Assembly: GCA_035606235.1 (NCBI GenBank)
Contig: DATNFU010000025.1
Span: 1 to 64,000 of the forward strand
Length of the DNA stretch: 64,000 bases
DNA from: 66-474 sp035606235
GTDB taxonomy: Bacteria; Pseudomonadota; Gammaproteobacteria; Xanthomonadales; Rhodanobacteraceae
Direction of reading: 5' to 3'
Below are positions 1 to 9,076 of this stretch, one piece after another. How positions within the stretch are numbered: position 1 is the first letter of the stretch; every line of letters starts with the position of its first letter. Made by a program: the position numbers and the translations under genes. The notes under the pieces were generated by a model, which saw nothing but the letters and a program-made list of their open reading frames with translations, did no database searches and was not told the origin of the DNA.

Positions 1-804
1 GCCGTCGGGCAGCGTCGCCACACTGCGGATTTCCTGAGTCAGCCCGCCGAATCCGGCGAGCAGCGTCTGCGTGGCGATGCCGGCCGGCTGCATCGCATTC
101 GCCGAAAGGTCGCCCTGCAAAGGCGCGCGGGCGCGTCGCGCGGCCACGGCTCTGCTCGCCGCGGCCAGATCACCATCGCGGCTGGCGGCCAGCGCCAGCG
201 GACCGGCATACGCCTCATCGGGAAAGTTGCGCCCCGAATAGACCGTCACCGAGTCGGCCAATTTCCGATACAGCGCATCGTCCATGCCGTACACGCGCGC
301 CAGTTCATCGCTGCTGCGGAACGGCCCGTTGCGCGGCAACCATGCCAGCCCCGCGCGACGATAGGTTTCGGCTTCCGCACCATTGGGGTGCGGGATGTCA
401 TCGCTGTCGCGCCAGTCCTGCACCGCATCGCTCAGCGCTTGCGCGCGCAGCTGGTCGGCGCCGGCGGCGAGAAACAGGTTCTTCAATACCTCCGGCGTGG
501 CCGCATTCAGATCCACTTGACCGGACGTATCGGTCGCCCGCACCTCGATTTGCGCGCCATCGAAGTTGAAACGGTACGGGCGACCATCCGGCGCCCAGCG
601 CCGCGCCGGATCTGCATCGCGCAACCCATCGAGCGCGCGCGCAACGCCGGCTTCCGCCGCGTAACGCGCACGCGCCTGCGAGTAGGCATTGCGCGCGGCC
701 TCGCTTTCGCTGCGCGCGCTCATCGCTAGGCCCGCCAGCAACGCGGCGAGCAGCGCCACCGCCCACAGCGCAAACAGCAAGGCCGCGCCGCGCGCGCGCC
801 TCAT
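1..804 (-). CDS. gspK: Type II secretion minor pseudopilin GspK (3' end outside window)
   Basis: Minor pseudopilin thought to cap the tip of the type II secretion pseudopilus with GspI and GspJ. The ATG at 804 overlaps the gspJ stop as ATGA, so the genes are translationally coupled. The product starts with a short basic leader (MRRARG), then a long hydrophobic N-terminal helix (AALLFALWAVALLAALLAGL), the usual GspK prepilin-like start. A large soluble domain follows, with the family stretch VDLNAATPEVLKNLF near residue 95 and an SDxIPHPNGAE-like segment near residue 135. About 268 codons are visible and the stop lies beyond base 1. It is the last gene visible in a minus-strand gspEFGHIJK operon. 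Confidence 0.9.
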   Translation of the reverse strand, partial: MRRARGAALLFALWAVALLAALLAGLAMSARSESEAARNAYSQARARYAAEAGVARALDGLRDADPARRWAPDGRPYRFNFDGAQIEVRATDTSGQVDLNAATPEVLKNLFLAAGADQLRAQALSDAVQDWRDSDDIPHPNGAEAETYRRAGLAWLPRNGPFRSSDELARVYGMDDALYRKLADSVTVYSGRNFPDEAYAGPLALAASRDGDLAAASRAVAARRARAPLQGDLSANAMQPAGIATQTLLAGFGGLTQEIRSVATLPDG

Positions 805-1562
805 TGCCCGGCCCCCAGTGAGATCGGGACGCCGGAACCGTTGCCCGCGCGCAGCGCGATCAGCATTTCGGGAAAGCCCACGCGCCCGCCCCAACCAGGA
901 TCGGCGACGATGTGCACCGCCAGCGGCAGTCCATTGGTGTCGTGCCAGGTGCGCTGCCACTTGGCGGGTGCATTGCGTTGCGCCGCGACCAGGTATTCGA
1001 AACCGCCGTCGACGACGTGCGCCAGCAGGATTTCCGGCTTGGCCGCCGCAGGCGCAACGGTGTCGCTGGACAGCGGTGCGTAAGTGAGTTGCAGCGTGTA
1101 ATCGTTGCTGTCGCGGTTGCGCACGAATTGCAGCGTCTGCACGAACAGTCCGCCGTCGCCCAGCTGCGCCGGCATCGGCGCGACATAGGTGAGCGCGCGC
1201 GGATCGCCGCGAAACATGCGCGCGGCCTGATCCTTCGCCGGCACGAACGCCTGTGGTTGCGCGCCGCCGAGATAGCCGCGCAGAAATGCCTGCACCGCGC
1301 GCGCGCGATCGCTGCGCTGGATCGAGGCATCCGCGCTGCGGGTCAGGCGCGCACCGGTGCGCAGCGCGCCCCAGATACCGACCATTGCGAACGCCATCAG
1401 CACCAGTGCAAGCAGGACTTCGAGAAGGGTAAAGCCAGCCGCCCGGCGCAAGCTCCCATCCGCCTTGCGGGCACCCTCGCACGTAAACGGGGCAACGGAA
1501 GGTGAGAGCGTTGCAAGCCCTTTCCCCGGAAGGTCGGGTTGTCGGCCCACGGACGAAATCAT
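801..1562 (-). CDS. gspJ: Type II secretion minor pseudopilin GspJ
   Basis: Minor pseudopilin of the type II secretion pseudopilus tip. The prepilin peptidase site G|FTLLEV is at residues 43-49, followed by a hydrophobic helix (LLALVLMAFAMVGIWGAL) and a C-terminal domain of GspJ size. The ATG at 1562 overlaps the gspI stop as ATGA, which argues for this start. It gives a leader of 43 residues, far longer than the usual 5-10, rich in Pro/Gly/Ser and looking like translated intergenic repeat. A later non-ATG start closer to the FTLLEV motif is therefore possible. Confidence 0.88.
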   Translation of the reverse strand: MISSVGRQPDLPGKGLATLSPSVAPFTCEGARKADGSLRRAAGFTLLEVLLALVLMAFAMVGIWGALRTGARLTRSADASIQRSDRARAVQAFLRGYLGGAQPQAFVPAKDQAARMFRGDPRALTYVAPMPAQLGDGGLFVQTLQFVRNRDSNDYTLQLTYAPLSSDTVAPAAAKPEILLAHVVDGGFEYLVAAQRNAPAKWQRTWHDTNGLPLAVHIVADPGWGGRVGFPEMLIALRAGNGSGVPISLGAGQ

Positions 1563-2044
1563 GGCTGCTCGCCCTGCGCCGTCTGCGCGCGCAAGGTGGC
1601 GAAGTGCAGCGTGCGCGCGCCGCCGTACCGCACATCCAGATCCAGCCGGAACAGCGCGATGCCATTTCCCACCGGTTGCGTCGGCGACGGTGCAAAGCCC
1701 GCGGCCGGAGGAGGTGCCGATGGTGTGAACTTGCTGGTGCGCAACTGCCAGTGCGCGCCATCGGCAAAACTTCCCTGCTGCAGACCGCTTTGCAGGGGCA
1801 GCACCAAGCCCTGTTCATCCAGCAGCGATTGCGCTTCCAGGGCGGCGGTGGTCATCGCCTCGCCGCGTGTGCTGTTGCCGATCGCACCGCTCATTGCGCG
1901 CAACCCGATCGCGAACGCGAATGCCAGCAATGCGATCGCGGCAAGGACTTCGAGCAGGGTGAAGCCTCGCAAAGCGGTCGGATGCGTTTTCTGCATAACC
2001 ATCACGCGCCGAAAATGGGTGAGGTTCGTTTTCTGCGTAGCCAT
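1559..2044 (-). CDS. gspI: Type II secretion minor pseudopilin GspI
   Basis: Minor pseudopilin, partner of GspJ and GspK at the pilus tip. The cleavage site G|FTLLEV and hydrophobic helix (LAAIALLAFAFAIGL) are clear. The first ATG (2044) gives a 27-residue leader with an internal near-duplication (MATQKTN / MVMQKTH). The DNA coding for it is a repeat element also found at 4238-4319. ATG codons at 2002 and 1996 give a more normal leader of 11-13 residues and are probably the real start. The stop overlaps the gspJ start by ATGA. Confidence 0.88.
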   Translation of the reverse strand: MATQKTNLTHFRRVMVMQKTHPTALRGFTLLEVLAAIALLAFAFAIGLRAMSGAIGNSTRGEAMTTAALEAQSLLDEQGLVLPLQSGLQQGSFADGAHWQLRTSKFTPSAPPPAAGFAPSPTQPVGNGIALFRLDLDVRYGGARTLHFATLRAQTAQGEQP

Positions 2045-2094
2045 CAGCGATCAACGCCCATTGCCGCCAGAAAATGCACCTGATCCCTTTTCGC
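2011..2094. repeat. Palindromic ~84-bp element, copy 1 (gspH/gspI junction)
   Basis: Two inverted arms, GAAAATGGGTGAGGTTCGTT (2011-2030) and AAAATGCACCTGATCCCTTT (2071-2090), flank a 40-bp core. The same arms with the same spacing recur at 4238-4319. This copy codes for the last residues of GspH and, if the first ATG is used, the leader of GspI. It has the form of a REP/BIME or small MITE-like unit with GGTTCATTTTT-type ends; that classification is inference. Confidence 0.6.
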
Positions 2095-2521
2095 TCATCG
2101 CCACCGCCCCGGTCAACCAGTCGACGTCGATGCGCATTTCGCGACCCTTGCGGATCAACTCGATATTGCCGCCGGTGGAACTGCCGTCCGGGAAAAAGCG
2201 GATGCGCGCCTCACCAGGATGCTGCACGTCTTCGGCGGCCGAGGTCGCGTGCAGCGCGGTGCCCGCGGGAAGGGTTCGCGCGTCGCGTCCGGGCGAGGCG
2301 AACGTGCGCGCATTCAAGTCCAGCGTGAACCATTGCGCCCGATGCTCCATCAGCGCGCGCGTGCGGGTATGGCGCAACGCGGCCGCGATGTCGCGTGCGG
2401 AGGCATCCAGCCGCGCGCGATCGAGCCCGCCATCCAGACTGAACGCGGTGACCGCCAGCGCGATGCCAATCAACGCCAGCACCGCCAGCATCTCAAGCAG
2501 CGTGAAGCCGCGATGCCTCAT
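2051..2521 (-). CDS. gspH: Type II secretion minor pseudopilin GspH
   Basis: Minor pseudopilin of the type II system. A five-residue leader MRHRG precedes the cleavage site and FTLLEMLAVLALIGIALAV helix. The rest matches the GspH/FimT layout: an RxxRxxA-like helix (ALRHTRTRALMEH) then a beta-rich domain with RIRFFPDGSSTGG and a WLTGAV ending typical of GspH. The final residues (about SEKGSGAFSGGNGR) come from the repeat at 2011-2094 and look like an acquired C-terminal extension. It is followed closely by gspI and preceded by gspG in the same operon. Confidence 0.9.
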   Translation of the reverse strand: MRHRGFTLLEMLAVLALIGIALAVTAFSLDGGLDRARLDASARDIAAALRHTRTRALMEHRAQWFTLDLNARTFASPGRDARTLPAGTALHATSAAEDVQHPGEARIRFFPDGSSTGGNIELIRKGREMRIDVDWLTGAVAMSEKGSGAFSGGNGR

Positions 2522-2530
2522 GGTGACGCC

Positions 2531-2992
2531 TCACTGCTGCCAATTGCCGTAATCGGCATCCACGCCTTCGCCGCCGGGCTTGCCGTCGCGGCCGTAGAAG
2601 ACGATGTCGTACTCGCCATGCTGGCCCGGCACGGTGTAGCCAAACGGATGGCCCCATGGGTCCTTCAGGTCTCCGGCCTTGGCATAGGGGCCGTTCCAGG
2701 ACGGCGCATCACCGGGTTTCACCAGCAGATCCTGCAATTGCTTCGGCGGCGAACCGTTGTCCAGCACGTAGGAATCGATGTCCGAACCCAATTTGGCAAC
2801 TTGCAGTTTGCCGGCCTTGTAATCGGCCTTGGTGACACTGCCGCTCACCGAACGCGCGACAATGGTGGCGACGATGCCCAGCAGTACGATGACGGCGAGC
2901 ATTTCCAGCAACGTGAAGCCGCGCGCGGCTGCGCCGCCGATACGAGTTCCGAGCCCCGAACCCCGAGTCCCGGACGAATTCAAGCAAGACAT
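2531..2992 (-). CDS. gspG: Type II secretion major pseudopilin GspG
   Basis: Major pseudopilin, the main subunit of the type II pseudopilus. The cleavage motif G|FTLLEMLAVIVLLGI starts at residue 25. The C-terminal half has the GspG signature: LGSDIDSYVLDNGSPP, then WNGPYAK, LKDPWGHPFGY and the final calcium-loop region GGEGVDADYGNWQQ. At 153 residues it is close to family length. The leader (25 residues, Ser/Gly/Arg-rich) is longer than usual and a downstream start is possible. It lies between gspF (22 bp) and gspH (9 bp). Confidence 0.93.
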   Translation of the reverse strand: MSCLNSSGTRGSGLGTRIGGAAARGFTLLEMLAVIVLLGIVATIVARSVSGSVTKADYKAGKLQVAKLGSDIDSYVLDNGSPPKQLQDLLVKPGDAPSWNGPYAKAGDLKDPWGHPFGYTVPGQHGEYDIVFYGRDGKPGGEGVDADYGNWQQ

Positions 2993-3014
2993 GTTGAAAC
3001 CTCTGTGTTGAAAG

Positions 3015-4226
3015 TCATTGGATATTGCCGGTGAGACTCAGCAGCGGCAGCAGGATCGCCAGCATGATGCCCGCCACCAGCACCGCCATCACGATCGTCA
3101 ATACCGGTACCAGCGCGGAAAGCATCTTGTCGATCGCGCTGCGCACCTGGTTGTCATAGGTATCGGCGGCGCGCAGCAGCATCTGATCGAGTGTGCCGGA
3201 TTCTTCGCCGACCGCGGCGATCTGCACCGCGAGTTTGGGAAACCCGGTGTGGGTGGCCAGCGCGCGCGACAGCGCCTCGCCGCCTTTTACCGCTTCAGTC
3301 ACCGGTTCCAGCTGCGCCGCCAGTTCGCGATTGGCAACCACCTGCCGCGCGATGCCGAGCGCAGACAACAGCGGCACGCCGTTCTTCAGCAGCGATCCCA
3401 GGGTGCGCATCAGCCGCGCGGTATCCACTTTCAGCAGCAGCGAACCGAAAATGCGCGCGCGCAGCAGACGCGCATCCAGCCCGCGCCGCACCAGCGGTTC
3501 GCGCAAACGCATCTGCGCATACAACCCCGCGGCGATCAGCAGCACCAGTACAATCCAGCCCCAGTCGTGCAGGAAGGTGCCGAGCGCCATCAGCACGCGC
3601 GTGATCAGCGGCACCGGCACATTCATGTCGGCGAAAATGGGCACAAACTGCGGCACCACGAAAGCCAACAGCAACACCAGCGAACCGAGCACGCCGAACA
3701 GCAGGAAGGCCGGATACACCAGCGCGCCGATCACGCTCTCGCGCAAGCTGCGCGCGCGCTCCAGGTAATCGGCCAGACGTTTCAGGGTTTCATCCAGCGC
3801 ACCGCCGGCCTCGCCCGCGCGCACCATGCTGACATACAGTCGCGAGAACGCGCCGTGCTCTTCTTCCAGCGCGCGCGACAGCGACGAACCGCCGCGCACG
3901 CGCTCGCGCACGCGCATCACCACGTTGCGCGCGCGTTCGCCTTCAGGAAGTTCCAGCAGCAATTGCAGCGAACGATCCAGCGGCAGGCCCGCGCCAAGCA
4001 ACGTACCGAGCTGCTGCGTGAACTGCACGAGCCCCGCGCCTGAAAGCGGCGCGCGTTGCCAACGCTTGAACAGCGATCCGCCACCGGCATCCGCATCGCT
4101 GGCCGCCAGCGGCACATTGCCCTGCTCCTGCAGGCGCGCGATCACGTCCTCGACGGTCGCGGCATCCATGCGACCTTCGACGGTTTCGCCGGCGGGTGTG
4201 ACGGCTTTGTAGTGGAACTGAGGCAT
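3015..4226 (-). CDS. gspF: Type II secretion inner-membrane platform protein GspF
   Basis: Inner-membrane platform of the type II secretion system, thought to couple the GspE ATPase to pseudopilin assembly. At 403 residues it is full length. Two GspF repeats are visible: the first ends in FTQQLGTLLGAGLPLDRSL and a YPAFLL transmembrane segment, the second has DTARLMRTLGSLLKNGVPLL and a C-terminal membrane helix (LTIVMAVLVAGIMLAILLPL). The N-terminus (MPQFHYKAVTPAGETVEGRM) is the family start. A repeat element occupies the gap to gspE upstream. Confidence 0.95.
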   Translation of the reverse strand: MPQFHYKAVTPAGETVEGRMDAATVEDVIARLQEQGNVPLAASDADAGGGSLFKRWQRAPLSGAGLVQFTQQLGTLLGAGLPLDRSLQLLLELPEGERARNVVMRVRERVRGGSSLSRALEEEHGAFSRLYVSMVRAGEAGGALDETLKRLADYLERARSLRESVIGALVYPAFLLFGVLGSLVLLLAFVVPQFVPIFADMNVPVPLITRVLMALGTFLHDWGWIVLVLLIAAGLYAQMRLREPLVRRGLDARLLRARIFGSLLLKVDTARLMRTLGSLLKNGVPLLSALGIARQVVANRELAAQLEPVTEAVKGGEALSRALATHTGFPKLAVQIAAVGEESGTLDQMLLRAADTYDNQVRSAIDKMLSALVPVLTIVMAVLVAGIMLAILLPLLSLTGNIQ

Positions 4227-4237
4227 GTCAGGCGTGC

Positions 4238-4319
4238 GAAAAAGGGGGCGGGTTCATTTTTCAGGACGAATGTCGGGCAATTGCGGGCAGTTGCAAAAAT
4301 GAACCTGATCTCTTTTCAC
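4238..4319. repeat. Palindromic ~82-bp element, copy 2 (gspE-gspF gap)
   Basis: Inverted arms GAAAAAGGGGGCGGGTTCAT (4238-4257) and AAAAATGAACCTGATCTCTT (4295-4314) with a 33-bp core. The right arm reaches the gspE stop codon at 4316-4318. The arms match those at 2011-2094 in order, orientation and spacing, so the operon carries two copies of one element. As RNA the arms could form a long hairpin between gspE and gspF messages. Confidence 0.6.
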
Positions 4320-6052
4320 GCTTCCTGCGTCACGCGAAGGACTTCCTCGATCGTGGTCTGGCCGGCCAGCGCCTTGCGCAGTCCATCTTCGTACATGCTG
4401 CGCATGCCCTGCTCGCGCGCGACGCGTTCGATTTCGCTCGCATCCGCGCGCCGCATCACCAACCGGCGCAGCGGATCGGTAAGCGTCAACTGCTCGATGA
4501 TCGCCAATCGGCCGCGGTAACCGCTGGGATTTTCCGCCGACTTGCCGGGCCGATACAGTCGCAGCGGGCGTGCGTCGGTGAGTTTGTCCAGGCCGAGTTC
4601 CTCGACCAGTTCCGGCAACGGCTGGTAACTTTCAGCGGTCGCAGGATCGAGCCTGCGCACCAGCCGTTGCGCGAGGATCGCATTCACCGTTGATGCGAGC
4701 AGATAATCTTCTACGCCCATGTCGAGCAGGCGCGTCAATCCACCGGCTGCGGAATTGGTGTGCAGCGTGGAGAGCACCAAGTGTCCCGTCAGTGCCGACT
4801 GGATCGCGATCTTGCAGGTTTCCAGGTCGCGCATTTCGCCGATCATGATTACGTCCGGATCCTGGCGCACGATCGAACGCAGGGCGCCGGCGAAATCAAG
4901 GCCAATGCCCGGCTTCACCTGCATCTGATTGATGCCTTCGAGCTGGTACTCGACCGGATCCTCGACCGTGATGATCTTCCGATCGGGCGTGTTGATGCGC
5001 GATAGCGCGGTGTACAGCGTGGTGGTCTTGCCCGAACCGGTCGGGCCGGTGACGAGCAGGATGCCGTGCGGCTGTTCCAATACGCGCAGGAATTCCGGCA
5101 GCGTGCTGTCGTCGAAGCCAAGCGCTTCGAAATCCAGCACCACGTTGCCGCGATCCAGGATGCGCATCACCACCGATTCGCCGAAGCTGGTCGGGATGCA
5201 CGACACGCGCAGGTCCAGTTCCTTGCCCTGCACACGCAGCATGATGCGGCCGTCCTGCGGCAGCCGGCGCTCGGCAATGTTCATGCGCGCCATGATCTTG
5301 ATGCGCGAGATCACCGCCGCGGTGGAGGACGCCGGCGGCGCTTCCACTTCGTGCAGCACGCCGTCGATGCGGTAGCGCACCTTCAGGCGATTCTCGAACG
5401 GCTCGATGTGGATGTCCGACGCGCGCGCTTCCACCGCGCGCTGGATCAGCAGATTGACCAGTCGGATCACCGGCGCTTCCGAAGCCAGGTCGCGCAGATG
5501 CTCGATATCGTCCTCGCCGCCCGCGCCTTCGCCATCCATCCCTTCCACGATCGCGCCGAGCGCGCTGCGGCCCTGGCCGTGCCAGCGTTCGATCAGGTCG
5601 TCGATTTCCGAACGCAGCGCGATGCGCAGCACCACCGGCTTGCCGGCCGCCAGCGCCACGGCTTGCAATGGATAGGAGTCGCCGGGATCAGCCACCGCCA
5701 ATTCCACTGCACCATCGCGTTCGCCGATGGGGACCACGTGATGCTGCTTCATGAAACGCAGCGACAAGGCGCTGCCGGCGTTTTCCGGCAAGGTTTCGGG
5801 CGCATCCTTGGCCGACAGCAGCGGCAGGCCGAGCGTTTCCGCCCAGGCTTCGGCGAGATCCCGTTCGGACACCAGGCCCAGCCGCGCCAGCAGCGCGGTC
5901 AGGGTGCCCTCGGGCGATTCGGCATGGATGCGCTCGGCGCGCGCGAGGTCGGCATCCTTCAACTTGCCTCGCTCGACCAGCCATGCGCATACCGGCGTTT
6001 CCGCCGCCGCATTCGGCGCCTGGGGTGCTTGATGGTGCGCGATCGCTGACAT
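4316..6052 (-). CDS. gspE: Type II secretion assembly ATPase GspE
   Basis: Cytoplasmic hexameric ATPase driving pseudopilus assembly. I chose the ATG at 6052 (MSAIAHHQ, 578 residues); the frame stays open to 6181, but the extra N-terminus is encoded by a terminator-like palindrome and upstream spacer. An N-terminal GspE domain covers roughly residues 20-150. The ATPase core has Walker A GPTGSGKT at 336-343, the Asp box VEDPVE at 363-368, Walker B DVIMIGEMRD at 400-409 and the His box STLHTN at 428-433. The tetracysteine zinc motif usual in GspE between the ATPase core and C-terminus is absent: no cysteine follows residue 413. First gene of the visible gsp operon. Confidence 0.95.
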   Translation of the reverse strand: MSAIAHHQAPQAPNAAAETPVCAWLVERGKLKDADLARAERIHAESPEGTLTALLARLGLVSERDLAEAWAETLGLPLLSAKDAPETLPENAGSALSLRFMKQHHVVPIGERDGAVELAVADPGDSYPLQAVALAAGKPVVLRIALRSEIDDLIERWHGQGRSALGAIVEGMDGEGAGGEDDIEHLRDLASEAPVIRLVNLLIQRAVEARASDIHIEPFENRLKVRYRIDGVLHEVEAPPASSTAAVISRIKIMARMNIAERRLPQDGRIMLRVQGKELDLRVSCIPTSFGESVVMRILDRGNVVLDFEALGFDDSTLPEFLRVLEQPHGILLVTGPTGSGKTTTLYTALSRINTPDRKIITVEDPVEYQLEGINQMQVKPGIGLDFAGALRSIVRQDPDVIMIGEMRDLETCKIAIQSALTGHLVLSTLHTNSAAGGLTRLLDMGVEDYLLASTVNAILAQRLVRRLDPATAESYQPLPELVEELGLDKLTDARPLRLYRPGKSAENPSGYRGRLAIIEQLTLTDPLRRLVMRRADASEIERVAREQGMRSMYEDGLRKALAGQTTIEEVLRVTQEA

Positions 6053-6130
6053 GTAAAAACCTGCGGGTCGGAGAAAGCCGTCTTGATCGAAAGCCCTGTT
6101 TAGCATAACGGGCGGTCGCCCCGGAGAGCG

Positions 6131-6163
6131 AAAAAAGACGGGCGGCTCAAGGCCGCCCGTCGG
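6131..6163 (-). terminator. Rho-independent terminator after the Ser/Gly-rich secreted protein gene
   Basis: On the minus strand GACGGGCGGC, a CTTGA-type loop and GCCGCCCGTC form a perfect stem directly followed by TTTTTT. It lies just downstream of the stop codon at 6182 and separates this gene from gspE, which reads the same way. Confidence 0.85.
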
Positions 6164-6181
6164 TTGCGGCTTTGGCTGCAA

Positions 6182-6613
6182 TCACATCGAGGACGAGCTG
6201 TCCTTGGTGTAGCCAAGATGCACGGTGATCTTGTCGCCTTTCTTCAGGTTCTGCGATGCATTCGGGAAATGCAGGCGCATATCCATGCCCTCGGATTTGA
6301 AGTGCACCATGCCATTGCTGCCCACCGAGGTCACGGTGCCGCTCATGCTGTGCTCGCCCATCATCTGCCCGCTGGACGTGCTGGAACTGGACATGCTGCC
6401 GCTGCTGGAGCCGCTCTGCATGGACGAGCCGCTCTCCGTCGCGGCCTGATTCGGGTATTGCTGCATGCTGCCTTGGTGCGTCAATGCGCCCGACTGCGGA
6501 TGCTGCAGACCGGTGTCCTGGGCGTCGGTGCTGCTCTGCGCCAGCGCCAGCGGCGCCGCGCACGTCAACATGCCCGCGATCAGAAGCGACATCATCGAAT
6601 GTGTGCGTTTCAT
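6182..6613 (-). CDS. Small exported Ser/Gly/Met-rich protein of unknown function
   Basis: I do not recognise a named family. The ATG at 6613 is set by a strong ribosome-binding site (AAGGAGGAGAAC). The 143-residue product has a Sec signal peptide (MMSLLIAGMLTCAAPLALA) with a likely cut before QSST. A Gln/Ser/Gly/Met-rich low-complexity stretch follows at about residues 25-85, then a compact C-terminal domain (SGTVTSVGSNGMVHFKSEGM ... GDKITVHLGY) that looks like a small beta-barrel. It is probably periplasmic. It is a single-gene unit ending in a strong terminator. Methionine- and histidine-containing segments could bind metal, but that is only a guess. Confidence 0.75.
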   Translation of the reverse strand: MKRTHSMMSLLIAGMLTCAAPLALAQSSTDAQDTGLQHPQSGALTHQGSMQQYPNQAATESGSSMQSGSSSGSMSSSSTSSGQMMGEHSMSGTVTSVGSNGMVHFKSEGMDMRLHFPNASQNLKKGDKITVHLGYTKDSSSSM

Positions 6614-6808
6614 GTTCTCCTCCTTGAAGACTGGCGAGGCCCGCCGTGGAGCCACCGGCGCCCGATGGCAACGCCCAGTACAAACCTGCGCGCAGTGGCG
6701 GTCAAGGAGGCGGCGAATTCCGTTCAGCCTGGCTGAACATCCATTGTCATCGGCAGGCAGGTTATCTGCGCGGCCGCAAGCTTTTGTTGGCGGGACGCTA
6801 AAAAAAGA

Positions 6809-8191
<1,383 letters not shown>

Positions 8192-8247
8192 GATGATGCT
8201 CAACCGTTCGCGTTATTGTACGCGCTCTCCCACTCCAAGCCCGTGCC

Positions 8248-8478
8248 GTGCGTCTGCTTCTGTACCAACGCGACGACTGCAAGCTGTGCGACGAAGCGAT
8301 CGCCCTGTTGGCGCAGGTGCGCGCGCCGGAGTTCGAGAGCGTGTGGATCGATGACGATGCGCAACTCGAAGCGCGCTACGGCGAGCGCGTGCCGGTGCTG
8401 CGCGACGCAACAACCGGACGCGAACTGGAGTGGCCATTCGGTGCGGAAGCGCTGTGCGGGTTCCTCGGCTCGTTGTAG
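8248..8478 (+). CDS. Glutaredoxin-like protein (DUF836 type)
   Basis: A 76-residue thioredoxin-fold protein. The start is GTG at 8248. LLLYQRDDCKLCDEA carries a CxxC redox pair (C-K-L-C) at the end of the first strand, and RYGERVPVLRD contains the cis-proline loop expected of glutaredoxins. Such short glutaredoxin-like proteins are common in proteobacteria, but their substrates are mostly unknown. The stop codon lies in a small palindrome (TTGTAGGAGCCCTACAA, 8473-8489) that may act as transcript end and resembles the GTAGGAGC repeat family. Confidence 0.85.
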   Translation: MRLLLYQRDDCKLCDEAIALLAQVRAPEFESVWIDDDAQLEARYGERVPVLRDATTGRELEWPFGAEALCGFLGSL

Positions 8479-8518
8479 GAGCCCTACAAAAGCTCGCGTG
8501 GAGCGCACGCTAAGCGGC

Positions 8519-9076
8519 TCAGGGCTGCAACAAGAGGTGTCCGCGCACCATCACAGCATTGCCGATCATCGAAGTGTCGGCCCAGTCGCCGCTGCCGATG
8601 CCGAAATCCAGCCGTTTGAGTGTGGTTTGCACATCAAGCGTGCCGCCGTTCCCCGCTTGCGCAAACGTCACCGCGAGCGTCACCGGTTTGCTGACGCCGC
8701 GCAGGCTCAGTGTGCCATCGGCAAACACTCGCCCGTCCGCGGCCTTGCGGAAACGCGTGGTCACGAAATGGGCGCGCGGGAATTGCGCGGTGTCGAAGAA
8801 AGGTTTGCCCGGCAGCGCCTGGTCGCGCTCGGTGTTGGCCGTATCCACGCTGGCGATGTCGATGTCCACGTCGAATTTCGATTGCGCCAGGTTCGCCGGG
8901 TCGTAGGCGATCCTCGCATCGAAGCGCTTGAACCGGCCCTCGAATTTTTCGCCCTGATACGTGCCGGTGAACGTCAGCGTGCTATGCGCGGCATCCACCT
9001 TCCAGTCGCGCGCCGATGCTGCGCTGGCCCACAGCAATAACAGCAGCGCGCCGATCCTGGTGACCTTCGATTTCAT
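8519..9076 (-). CDS. YceI-family periplasmic lipid-binding protein
   Basis: YceI proteins are secreted lipocalin-like barrels that bind isoprenoids or fatty acids. The ATG at 9076 overlaps the upstream b561 stop as ATGA. The 185-residue product has a signal peptide (MKSKVTRIGALLLLLWASAASA) and a complete YceI domain: WKVDAAHSTLTFTGTYQGE, FDVDIDIASVDT, FFDTAQFPRAHF and GTLSLRGVSKPVTL. Third gene of a yceI-b561-yceI operon; this arrangement suggests a shared role with a membrane cytochrome, perhaps handling a quinone-like lipid (inference). Confidence 0.93.
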   Translation of the reverse strand: MKSKVTRIGALLLLLWASAASARDWKVDAAHSTLTFTGTYQGEKFEGRFKRFDARIAYDPANLAQSKFDVDIDIASVDTANTERDQALPGKPFFDTAQFPRAHFVTTRFRKAADGRVFADGTLSLRGVSKPVTLAVTFAQAGNGGTLDVQTTLKRLDFGIGSGDWADTSMIGNAVMVRGHLLLQP

